The translations under genes and the position numbers were made by a program. A stretch of 64,000 nucleotides of DNA from Sergeia podlipaevii (taxonomy: Eukaryota; Euglenozoa; Kinetoplastea; Trypanosomatida; Trypanosomatidae), in assembly GCA_030849805.1 (NCBI GenBank), contig JASANZ010002253.1, positions 1 to 64,000 on the forward strand, in the 5' to 3' direction. The notes beneath the pieces are model-generated. The model had not been told where the DNA came from. It was given only the letters and a program-made list of their open reading frames with translations, and searched no databases. Below, piece after piece: positions 34,801 to 42,127 of this stretch. The first letter of the stretch is position 1. Each line of letters opens with the position of its first letter.

Positions 34801-36738
34801 GCACGTCCGGTGCGAGAGCGAACACCTTGTGCGCAGCTGGCGCTCGAAGTGCAAGGTATTCCCCTAGCTACGCAGACCGCAGGTGGCAGGTCATCTACCG
34901 CTACTGGTGCATCGTTGTCTGGCAGTCGCGCAGCTGCGACTAGTGCTCTGCACCGTCATCATCGTGGAGACGGGGCGGCGATACAGGAGGAGCAACAACC
35001 AGACATTGTACTCGCTAAGAAGCTGAGCTCGGGCGGTGAGTTGCTGTTGCCATCCTCCTGTATCCTGCCAAACACTAGCGGTACCTGCACGTTGCTGCTC
35101 CGCTTCCCTGCGCACACGTTAGCCCCATCAACGCGCTTAGAGAGCATCGAGGCGATTGTGGCAGCACTGTGCGCAGTGATGGTCCCAGGCACTGGTAGTG
35201 GTAGTAGTGGTAGCGGTGGTGGTGGTGGTGCTCTCATGCCTCGTGTGGAGCGTGAGATGCACTATGGCGAGATCAGCACCGTCGTGTGCCCTCTTTCCCA
35301 CGTACCCTACGCATTGCTGTTCCCTGATCTTGTGGAAGGCTGCGACATCAAGGAGCCAGAAGAGAACGTTGGAGGGGAGGGGTCGCTTTCTCGTTCACGG
35401 TCGCAACCGGGCATGAAGGATGTCAAGCACGGGGACCCTGAAGGCCCCGCTGAGTTTGCGCTGCCTTGTCCGCGTGTTGACCCTGCCTTCAGCACCGACA
35501 CCTTTGTGGTCGCAACGGATGCGCTGTCGATCTCGATAGGAGGCTTGCAACAGCAGCATCAGCAGCCGCTGAGGTCGCGTTGTACGGTGGAGAATGCCGT
35601 CACGGCGGTGTCAAGTGCAACGCTACAAGTACATGTGCACCTGCCCGGCACTCTTGCTGATCTTGCAGGACCTCCAGAGAGTGAGGAAAGCGAGGAGGAA
35701 GGCGGTGATGAGGTGGGTGATGGTGGCGTTAAGGAGATTGCTCTTAAGCAAGCAATGGCTGGTGAGACGGAAAGCGATTCCCTGCAGCTCCGTCAAGCAC
35801 GCCTTGCCGCGCTACTGCTCCAGCAGCTGCGCTCCGTTACCATTGGCCCTCGCGACGCTGCACATACGTGCCGCTCTGTGTTTGCATCCTCATCGGTTCG
35901 CGAGTGGGTGAATACAACGGACACACATCCGCCCTTCACAATCCCCGCGGATGAGGCTACCGCCATGCGTTTGCACCAACTACAGTCTTTCCGACACAAC
36001 ATTCGTGGCCTTGTCAAGCAACAAATCTACGACGCAGAGGATATTCGGGGCGAGGTGGGTGGGGGCTACTACGCACTAGCCGGCAATGACTTGACGCGGC
36101 GCGGATCGTACCTGCGCGACATTGCCCGTGAGGCACGCACAGCGGTCGGCCTGCACCTGTGTGCTCTTGGCGTTACCAATACGATGACACTCAACTCTCC
36201 TACACCTCCCCCCGGTGGTCACGGCGATCAGCAGCAGCAGCAGCAAGGGGTGGGCAGAGTGGCCGTGCACAGCGAAGTGAACGTGGCGGAGGCGCGTGAG
36301 ATTTGTGGCTTCGCGCTCCCGTGGACAATTTGGCAGTGGGCCCGTCGCTGGACGGCTGTGGGGCGGTACTTTGGACAAATGGATCGACAGGAGCGGCAGT
36401 GGTTTATGCTTCATGGGGGCAATACAGGCGAGATGATGACGTCGACCCTGGTGGGTGTGGGCGAACAGCACTCGCATTTGAGCACAACGGCTCAGTCTTT
36501 GCCGCCAGGGTTATCCTCTCCATGGGCTGCCCCCATGTCGTCACTCAACCCAGCACTGATGGGTGATAACTCGTCGAACTCTGAGGATGAGCTGTTTGGG
36601 AGCTTTGATCATGCTGGTAACTGGATTGACGAGGCGGCGCTGAGCACTGCTAATGTCCCTTCCAAGACAGTGTGGCTACCCGAGCTGAACTTTGTGCCAG
36701 CTCCTGGATTCTTGCTTGGTCCTCAATGTCGTTCCTAA
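28825..36738 (+). CDS. Giant kinesin with a heavily expanded motor domain
   Basis: This 2637-residue protein is a microtubule motor. The motor begins with TVHVRVRPTVR (about residue 242). The P-loop GPTGSGKTYSMMGS is at 556-569, switch I NDTSSRSH at 917-924 and switch II DLAGCE at 956-961. The relay region INKSLSALSSVV and HIPYRDSKLTRLL end the domain near 1050. All nucleotide-contact motifs are intact, but about 220 extra residues separate the first strand from the P-loop and about 250 more lie between P-loop and switch I. These are Gly/Ser-rich, poly-Asn and strongly acidic. Coiled coil follows (about 1180-1310 and near 1400-1480), then a very long disordered region with Pro, Ser, Gln and acidic runs. 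The family placement is unclear. The N-terminal 240 residues are basic and Ser-rich. Confidence 0.93.
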   Translation: MRRRLSSKSQDEVERVNRALRRESNGETSKGASSPTSRVVTAAASPSGSPVGSPLHRTHFTGGVRRASSGAAPTANTSSMASLSSPSKGAGGAALRSPAANGLKLKRRGSVISSEEVSRSGSRAAGTAVGTSPSSPSHRAVGGGGDKVTKPSAAAAWTGTALQQKKAMTPRQQQQHNQRALRDVYVAGKARHVRSSSGAMGRSGGGGSSAGTGGGSGGAGGFGSSSGVAVIGGLSFGPRIMTPTVHVRVRPTVRYLGESGDARCVWFLDHENLVVQPTRRLAGGGATTARAVATSMSPSNSIFFSNTPPIASLTGPTTLTGGAAGLVSSAAMSRTNSEPSRLGGGSERSSTSGIPSRSLSPRGNTFQALNMGTANSGNVNAASKSSRSTSRRAVKLTTFLRNSHDGAAAPSSFLADNAPSPTGLGRDSRAATTPGVSGGRGGGKHSTSPQARLNGSKRGTPRVGLSITPLNARVNSAQFQQLQQQQSQHAVQTCSPAVDDVVPTAGTSNAPGGDQHFTFELVHSESATQEEVFEESVLRFADEALLAQNVAILCYGPTGSGKTYSMMGSQTRRSGGSKAKVHGHKFGAASTTVTAMGAGSIRGRKRGATFTIGSSSSSAGVGCAGRHGTRLSSAASDDGTLSDGDEDRRDYSHYEDDEDDDFQTYASSPSDSNCSSEEEEEEGEEGEDVNRTWREKRERSRSRHLHGEQEAAAAEMDAASMGILPRLVHVLLDRCGETITLNSGSESIGAPSLPTGGHTQLAEEGNHSTNGARAEESSMKEKQPRRVLLTLRTLTFYGIEIYVDELSDLLDPAKRPITAMGDTGGLAALCQRLDQAREENSSSTLNNNNNNNANNSGNAGGRGGVDGTTRGAAAAGGILRQRGGGSGGGMPIKSVEDLRRAYRLACKNRVTSAHLKNDTSSRSHAVFILQLGFELVDHHGSNQQVRQVSSYVAMVDLAGCERIKETQVEGAALREAQYINKSLSALSSVVLSLYKRSSHIPYRDSKLTRLLRPCLEGGRVLLLVHVSPCSSGDTINSLKFGDQLRHTMVQTHRFWEGSKRDLHDIFEDLIDPAQGQLEEALQNAHHEYKLLCAEVRFAYLARYPSLVLDDKPPNQTIPLLVTSPQESPEKEESQGTNQSGAVVADASNDALLRNTLRSYAIRNLVYSHTRHYRRRDDTADMQEAIRRIERDRDRKVEAVKKKVSQQIAKAEAALSELTHFNEQLALENTTPLPQDPYSLELTRQLRETAEELNDIVKDRWAVSSIVTTLKQRLAARVELEAYIEAEVTELAQRNRVLRRLESHRRCKRGAATALSADGAGVGDSEAKGNDARDGGHDPSIEASLVFCRSASYVDAQIATDAEMREIAHQQVLLAKEMAALRFETACFDMGDTVWEGLWCRAMRQELLVAMKAEQAIMESILLDKRALHSLLVDAPPPRGDDESKPFSMGGSAQTCTSNNLSTLEKEEALMRERIATYMNTIGTRDFLRQQLYPENLEQGGLCAHRDDIESLVQCQSPLLGASATPSMATDDAHHFDGEADRKTPDRGRSSLLLNHRPLLHLHPQQQPDLGIRHKRGSVPHTNSFRRTQEMLSGGSLDIPGTPPPHARNPLDCFVEGNREGSPGFTSLARLMSSTLDDRLTNSSGMAVLPPPTTRTGSRTPAGASTSVPFGTQTGRGTTLPPQLLRPPISLVDSYADEECLQRASLRKLMEEGIPCEVCCIAADFNTVHSLFLCPESHTRRSARSTADNAVGVSGADDEGPKAGVNDRSYTNEDGDEESEVDVSDYSNEEDESSGGAAAGVDERESRGSEKSQTKHHTSEGDTPSPLVTIRWGRLRLRQRRHKHHTSSGETTSTKSYILELVYSSEGIPSVRNAPAISGSASPLNVILPPATMTAGGRRVTLEELVNSLPASLNIRRGYTPPATPPPSLQQPTNARPRDRRLFSIPLQEPQLSVHAHVLEAGSVYCAPRLVSGGGNTPRSAAGGSACGITTGHARPVRERTPCAQLALEVQGIPLATQTAGGRSSTATGASLSGSRAAATSALHRHHRGDGAAIQEEQQPDIVLAKKLSSGGELLLPSSCILPNTSGTCTLLLRFPAHTLAPSTRLESIEAIVAALCAVMVPGTGSGSSGSGGGGGALMPRVEREMHYGEISTVVCPLSHVPYALLFPDLVEGCDIKEPEENVGGEGSLSRSRSQPGMKDVKHGDPEGPAEFALPCPRVDPAFSTDTFVVATDALSISIGGLQQQHQQPLRSRCTVENAVTAVSSATLQVHVHLPGTLADLAGPPESEESEEEGGDEVGDGGVKEIALKQAMAGETESDSLQLRQARLAALLLQQLRSVTIGPRDAAHTCRSVFASSSVREWVNTTDTHPPFTIPADEATAMRLHQLQSFRHNIRGLVKQQIYDAEDIRGEVGGGYYALAGNDLTRRGSYLRDIAREARTAVGLHLCALGVTNTMTLNSPTPPPGGHGDQQQQQQGVGRVAVHSEVNVAEAREICGFALPWTIWQWARRWTAVGRYFGQMDRQERQWFMLHGGNTGEMMTSTLVGVGEQHSHLSTTAQSLPPGLSSPWAAPMSSLNPALMGDNSSNSEDELFGSFDHAGNWIDEAALSTANVPSKTVWLPELNFVPAPGFLLGPQCRS

Positions 36739-37381
36739 TAGACCGTAATGCAAGTCAATTAGCACAGAAGAAAGAAAGAAATGGATGGCAGTAGTTGCCA
36801 AAGGAAACAGTGGCAAATGGGAGAAAAGGAGCGCGTACACAATATTGAACCGTTTTCTTATATATATTGATTTCACTTCCTGTGTTTATGTTTTCCTTTC
36901 CATTTCTTTGAATTTGTTTTTTTACCGTCTGCTTGGTTGTGTCAGTTTGCTTTTCTTATGATTTTGGTATGCGCGACTATTTTTTTTGTCCCTTTTTCTA
37001 CCCATATGAAATGTTTCATCGTGAAGAAGATGTGTGTGCGTGTGTTTTTGCCTTAAACTGAAAAGAAATGTATATCATAAAATCGTGAGCTGAATTTTTT
37101 TATTCAAGTTTCACTATTGTAACTGTATCAGCTTAGTGATACTCCTCGTTGGATAGGACATACCTGTCGATTGATAAGAACCCATTTTTCTTCTTTCTTC
37201 TTACCTCTAATTTTCTCTACTTTTATTTCGTGATGCCTTTGCAAGGGAAGATTGTGTCCACCATCTCGACAAGTCTGTTGCTCTACAGAACAACAGGCAA
37301 GGAGAGAGGTACGTGGGCTTATGTGAGTCTGCATCAGGGAGACATTGCCGAATAACACAACACATAGGAACTTTTTTTTTT
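36739..37381. other. Intergenic spacer
   Basis: AT-rich spacer with T-runs at 36978-37000 and 37370-37381. In-frame codons upstream of 37382 start with a non-ATG codon and are not counted as coding. Nothing else is supported. Confidence 0.6.
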
Positions 37382-39373
37382 ATGACTACCACAGTAAAGC
37401 GCTTTCAACTTAACGCGTGCAGCAGTAGCGACGAAGATGACGACGGCGACAAGGACGTTGCGCAACGCAAACAGAAGGCGTTGTTAGATAGCTCGCTCTC
37501 TTTCTCTGCAGGCTCCTCGCTCTCGCTCACGCCGGTCGCGAAGACACGTGCAACCAGAGCCACTACTCTGGTGCCTCCTTCTGAGATACCTGTAGTAGTG
37601 GCAGCTGTAGCAATAGCAGCGACACCATTTAGTGCTTCAGTGGTTACAAAAGAGAGGCCATCATTGCCGGTTGAAATGATCGCGGGCGCGAGTAGTGCTT
37701 CTAGCATACAAGTGAAGGTGCACTCAAGAGCAGCATTACCAGAAACGCTAGAGGAGAAGAAAGGTCCTTCAGTTATGGTGGCCAAGTTTAGGCGATCCGC
37801 TTCATCGTCATCATCGTCGTCTGGTTCCGATACTGATGTGCCTAGACGACTCCCTGTGGCGAGAGTGTCAGATTCACTAGAGGTGGAGCTTGGTGCCGAC
37901 GTGAGGGAGAAGAAGCAGATAGTGAGAAATGTTGCCGATCAGAAGCAGACGGTATCTGTGCAAAACTTGCCTGCTGGAGCGGCAGCAGCAGCTGCTGCGC
38001 CAGTGACAGCGAAGAAAGAAAAGCACATCCCCACTACCTCTACTGCTCATCCTGCTACTGCTGCTGCAACCACGCCGTCCATCTCTTTTAGTTTTGGGCA
38101 CACACGTAGCTCTTACGTGGATTCAACACCTCCGCCGCTGCAGAAGGAGGACGCATCTCGTGAGGTGACGCCAGCAGTGATAGTGGCTGAGCTGCAGCCG
38201 CAGCAGCCATCCCAGGAGCCACTGCTCATTAGAGTAGACAAGCAGAAACACCAGCAAGAAGACGCAGAAGAAGAGATGGTTAGGCATTGTCATGAGACGG
38301 CTGCCTTAAACTACAATCGTGTTGGCACAGTGGATGGTCTGCGTGTGGCGTCAGTGCCTTTTCCTGTGCATCATCGCGTTGCTGCTTCTACACAAGTCAC
38401 GGATAGCCCGAGCTCGCCGACTGCATCTCAGCTATTTTCTACAGATTCACGTATAGCGATAGTGACCAAGAAGCAACACGCGCAAGTGGCGAATGGAAAG
38501 CGCGCTAGTGAGCGCATCCAAGAAGGGGAAGAAGAAGAGGAGAGCGGCAGCGCGGAGTTGCCGCCACCGCTGTCATGCTCATCGCGTGTCACGCTTGAAC
38601 AGCGCATTATTATCCACGATGATGTGACGGTTGCCCGATCAGTGGAACGTGAAGGCAGTAGTGGCAGTTCGCGATATGCAGAACCATCGCCACATCAGCC
38701 ATTTCAGCTCACTCTAAGTATAAGTTCACGGCTTTTGCGGTCTCGCAGTGAGTATGGTGATGTGACATCTAGCTGGGACTCGCACTCTGCACATGCCGCG
38801 CCGCCTTCCGTGGAATGTAGTGAGAGTCGAGAAACGCCAATTGGGTTTGTTCTCCGCAGTCAGCGCGAACTTGCTACAGAAGAGGCGGCACTGAGGCACG
38901 CGGCGCGAAGCTCTATACCCAGACCACCACAGGCTTTCAATAGTGTCCAGCATCAACAACAGCAGCACCTTTCTACACTGCGTGCCCCCCAGCCCGTACT
39001 GAGGCGTGATAATCCTGCATTTAGATATATCCCGTCTAAGTCGCACCAGCATTTTTTTACTAGCGTGACTGAGGCAGTGACACTAGGAATCGCAAACGGT
39101 CACGGGGACGCTTTCCGTCGGTCTGCACCGGTGCACTCTACTGAAGCTTGCTCTCCGGTCGTTCTTCTTCACAGGCCTCCTCTTGATGCACCCCTGACGA
39201 GAACTAGCAACACCAATGGCGCGGATCACAACCTTGTTGTACTTATGAATCGCCGACCTTGTGCCGCTATTAACAATGGGATAACTAACCTCATAGAAAG
39301 CGAATGTAGTGCTGACACGGTGGACCTTTTTCGCCCTCAGAAGGATACCTCAAGAAGGGGAGTGAGACGCTGA
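37382..39373 (+). CDS. Disordered Ser/acidic-rich protein, family unknown
   Basis: The ATG at 37382 gives 663 residues with almost no predicted fold: serine runs (SASSSSSSSGSDTD), poly-Ala (GAAAAAAAPVTA), Gln/Pro segments and acidic stretches (EGEEEEESGSAE). Short hydrophobic clusters occur at about residues 60-90. A somewhat more ordered part around 480-560 has Arg/Leu-rich segments (FVLRSQRELATEEAALRHAA). No domain, membrane helix or targeting signal is recognised. A long open frame with regular codons supports expression. Many Ser-x-x-Glu and Ser-Pro sites suggest phosphorylation, which is inference. It sits between the kinesin and the mitochondrial lyase, which gives no clue to its role. 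Confidence 0.75.
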   Translation: MTTTVKRFQLNACSSSDEDDDGDKDVAQRKQKALLDSSLSFSAGSSLSLTPVAKTRATRATTLVPPSEIPVVVAAVAIAATPFSASVVTKERPSLPVEMIAGASSASSIQVKVHSRAALPETLEEKKGPSVMVAKFRRSASSSSSSSGSDTDVPRRLPVARVSDSLEVELGADVREKKQIVRNVADQKQTVSVQNLPAGAAAAAAAPVTAKKEKHIPTTSTAHPATAAATTPSISFSFGHTRSSYVDSTPPPLQKEDASREVTPAVIVAELQPQQPSQEPLLIRVDKQKHQQEDAEEEMVRHCHETAALNYNRVGTVDGLRVASVPFPVHHRVAASTQVTDSPSSPTASQLFSTDSRIAIVTKKQHAQVANGKRASERIQEGEEEEESGSAELPPPLSCSSRVTLEQRIIIHDDVTVARSVEREGSSGSSRYAEPSPHQPFQLTLSISSRLLRSRSEYGDVTSSWDSHSAHAAPPSVECSESRETPIGFVLRSQRELATEEAALRHAARSSIPRPPQAFNSVQHQQQQHLSTLRAPQPVLRRDNPAFRYIPSKSHQHFFTSVTEAVTLGIANGHGDAFRRSAPVHSTEACSPVVLLHRPPLDAPLTRTSNTNGADHNLVVLMNRRPCAAINNGITNLIESECSADTVDLFRPQKDTSRRGVRR

Positions 39374-39760
39374 GTTTGGGTGTTTTCTTTGGTTTTGATT
39401 TTTACCATGTTTGCAGGTTGCGCATCTGTGCCCTTTCTTTAATTTACTTTGATTTTTTTTTCCCTTGTACATTAGCAGCAAAAATGATAACTATTACTAC
39501 AATAATGGCATCATGCTACTCCGTACATATATAAAAAGCACGCCACTTGCTTTGTTTCTTAAACATTTTCTCTCAAGCAGGAAGTGCCACCACAGATTTT
39601 TTTTTGGTAACAAAAAACTTTCTCACTCAACTATATAAATGTTTACTCTTATCACTATTATGTTTTCTTTTTTTTTTTGACCATCCCGTCAGCAGCGAAA
39701 CTAAAGAAGATATCTCTTACATTCTTGCCCAACTTTTTCAAGGAAGAAAAAAAAAAGGAT
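39374..39760. other. Intergenic spacer
   Basis: T-rich DNA. A T-run at 39667-39678 followed by CCATCCCGTCAG (AG at 39691-39692) is the probable acceptor for the CitE-like gene, giving a 5' UTR of about 68 bases. In-frame codons before 39761 start from a non-ATG codon. Confidence 0.6.
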
Positions 39761-41287
39761 ATGCTGTTTCGTCGCTCCACCGCCCTTCTGTTGCCCACTT
39801 CGGCTACGGCAGCTGCCATGCATGCTACTCGGTCTTGCCTTTCAAAAGGGAAAACAGTGGGCAGCAGCAGCGGCACCACAGCAGGGACCTTTATGGGGAA
39901 ACTGAAGAGTGCCTACGCAGAGATGCAACTTCGAAAGGACCATATGTTAGACGAGGCTGAGGCCTGGGAAGAGAAGAAGCGGCAACACATTATACGTGAC
40001 TCTATGCGGGAGGAGTTTGCGGAGGCAAGTGGGCTCGACGGGGATGCTTCTAGCAAAAGATCACAGAGGCCACTGCGTATCTCAGAGAATCGACGCGCGT
40101 GCCCGCGTAGTGTTCTGTTTGTTCCCGGATCAAAACCACGAGCCATGGAGAAGATTCATCAGTTGGACGCGGATTGTTTCATTTTGGACCTCGAAGACAG
40201 TGTTGGGCCCTCTCTCAAGCGCGAAGCACGCGAACACGTGAAGGCGTTTGTGACTGCCACCGTGGAGGCAGAACGCAAGGCGCGTGAAGAGGCAGCAAAA
40301 ATCAGTGGAGACGCCGCCTCCTCAGTCGTTGAGCCTCCTCACAAGCGCATTGTTGTGCGCATTAACTCTCCCGACTTTGATCCAGCCAACGCAATGCTAG
40401 ACTTGGAGCTCATTGGCGTGCTAGGCGGCAACATTGAGGGTGTTGCCATTCCCAAGGTGACGCCTCTTACGTTCTCTCGCATCGCTGAATATGTGTACCC
40501 TGAGCACACGTTGTGGGCGTTCTTTGAATCCCCTCAGTCTGTGCTGCAGGCACGCGAAATATGCGCACAAGGCGTCTATGCGTATGCTGTGATGGGATAC
40601 AACGATCTTGCTGCTGAGCTGCAGCTACCACCATCTTCGACCAGCGGCGATATCAAGGCCTCAGTAGCGAAGAAAGAAGCACCGAAGAATGCCAGCGGTG
40701 GAGAGACCGTCGCAGAGGGGGACAGTAGCGACACGAAGGCGGATGCGACGCCATCTGCTACAAAGAGGCCAATGGGGCTCTACGACGGCATGAGTGCCCA
40801 AGATGAAGCCACGCTGTACATGGTTGGGAGACTGCCTCTTCTCCACTGCAGCTTAGAGGTCATCATGTGTGCCAGGGCCAACGGCATGAATGTCCTTGAT
40901 GGTGTCTTCAACAACCCGTCGGATCCTGTTGGCTTTCGTCGTGACCTACGTCACTGTCGCGCGCTCGGCTTCAATGGCAAAACACTTATTTATCCTTCCC
41001 AAATTCAGCCCACAAACACGGCTTTTTTACCAACAGAGGCGGAGGTGGAGTGGGCTCACCGCGTTCGCGAGGCCATTGCTCAAGCACAGGGCGGAGTCGC
41101 TGTGGTAGATGGCAAAATGATTGAGGATCTTCATGTGCGGCAGGCTGGGCGGCTGGTGACACTATACGAGAGCTCACTGCTGGAGGAGAAGGAGGGGAAG
41201 AGCAGCGGACGCGACGGAGGCGACGCGTCGAAGCAGCGGTCACAGCCACCTCCGCGACGGTCAACGAGTTCGTCGACTAGCAAATGA
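39761..41287 (+). CDS. Mitochondrial CitE/CLYBL-like acyl-CoA lyase
   Basis: This 508-residue protein has a mitochondrial presequence (MLFRRSTALLLPTSATAAAM) and an HpcH/HpaI aldolase-CitE TIM-barrel from about residue 110 to 440. Family blocks are RSVLFVPGSKPRAMEKI, the ILDLEDSV strand with the Mg-binding region, VVRINSPDF, VAIPKVTPLTF, WAFFESPQSVL (the Glu of the usual ET motif), YAVMGYNDLA, and GFNGKTLIYPSQIQPTN. Relatives cleave malyl-CoA, citryl-CoA or citramalyl-CoA; animal CLYBL is a mitochondrial citramalyl-CoA lyase in itaconate breakdown. The substrate here cannot be read from the sequence. Inserts of about 18 and 50 residues (Lys/Ala/Ser-rich) interrupt the barrel before VVRIN and before GLYDGM. 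The tail is Ser/Arg/Pro-rich. Confidence 0.9.
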   Translation: MLFRRSTALLLPTSATAAAMHATRSCLSKGKTVGSSSGTTAGTFMGKLKSAYAEMQLRKDHMLDEAEAWEEKKRQHIIRDSMREEFAEASGLDGDASSKRSQRPLRISENRRACPRSVLFVPGSKPRAMEKIHQLDADCFILDLEDSVGPSLKREAREHVKAFVTATVEAERKAREEAAKISGDAASSVVEPPHKRIVVRINSPDFDPANAMLDLELIGVLGGNIEGVAIPKVTPLTFSRIAEYVYPEHTLWAFFESPQSVLQAREICAQGVYAYAVMGYNDLAAELQLPPSSTSGDIKASVAKKEAPKNASGGETVAEGDSSDTKADATPSATKRPMGLYDGMSAQDEATLYMVGRLPLLHCSLEVIMCARANGMNVLDGVFNNPSDPVGFRRDLRHCRALGFNGKTLIYPSQIQPTNTAFLPTEAEVEWAHRVREAIAQAQGGVAVVDGKMIEDLHVRQAGRLVTLYESSLLEEKEGKSSGRDGGDASKQRSQPPPRRSTSSSTSK

Positions 41288-42127
41288 GCAGCATGTAAGT
41301 CGAGAGGAAGCAACAAGAAACGGAAAATAGTACCAATCATCAGTGAGCATTCACTTTCTTTTCTTAAATGAACGAACATATTAGACTATGTTACATGGAG
41401 CTACCAGTGAGGTGATTTTTCTGCACTTAGCTTTTGCAATATTGACTCCTCCCTCTCCCCTTCCCCCTTCTCTCTCTCTCTCCTTTGCCTCATTGTATAT
41501 ACTGTGTGGACGTTGACAACGGTGTTTTTTGCCTGCTAGCACACGTTTCTTTTAAAATATATTTTATCGAGGTGTCCCTTTTTTGTTTTTGTTGTTGTTG
41601 CTTTTTCATACTATCCATATCTGCTCTCAGTCGTTTTTTATCATTATCATCAAAAGAAAAAAAAATACATTTGCACATGTTCATTCTCCGTACACCTGAG
41701 AGTGTATCCTATTGGGTGTGTGTTTTCTACACTCAGTATTTCTGTGCCCTGATTGTGATTTTTTTTTTAAAAAATACTTTTGCTATCATTTTTTTCTTTT
41801 CCACATTTTTGTTTTTATGTGAAGTGTACGCAGTTAGCACGTGTGTTGCAAGTTTGGCGAACACGCTTGGGGACTACAGTAGCCATCTCTGCTGTTCATC
41901 ACCTGCCTCATTTATTATTATTATTATTATTATTGCTCAGTCAAACAAGAAGTCAACGAACGCTCTCTTTTTGCGTGCAGTGTTTTCTTGTCCATTCTTT
42001 TTTTTTTTCTTTCCTTGCATAGTCATAGAGGAATAGAGAGTATACATCAAAAGACGCGGCACTTTCTCTCTCTCTCTCCTCCTTTGGTGATTTCTGAAAA
42101 GTCAGTTTTTTTTTTTGTTTGTATTGG
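41288..42127. other. Long intergenic spacer with a (TTA)n repeat
   Basis: T/C-rich with CTCTCTCT tracts at about 41465-41485 and 42065-42082. The second tract, followed by CTGAAAAG (42094-42101), is the likely acceptor for the kinase gene. A (TTA)n run lies at 41912-41934. The open frame at 41485-42036 is hydrophobic translated T-rich sequence and is not supported. Confidence 0.6.
41912..41934. repeat. (TTA)n microsatellite
   Basis: About seven to eight TTA units in the spacer before the kinase gene. Confidence 0.8.

Noticed and set aside
41485..42036. 183-codon hydrophobic frame in the spacer before the kinase
   Set aside because: It spans CTCTCT and TTA repeats and T-runs, so its openness follows from low complexity.
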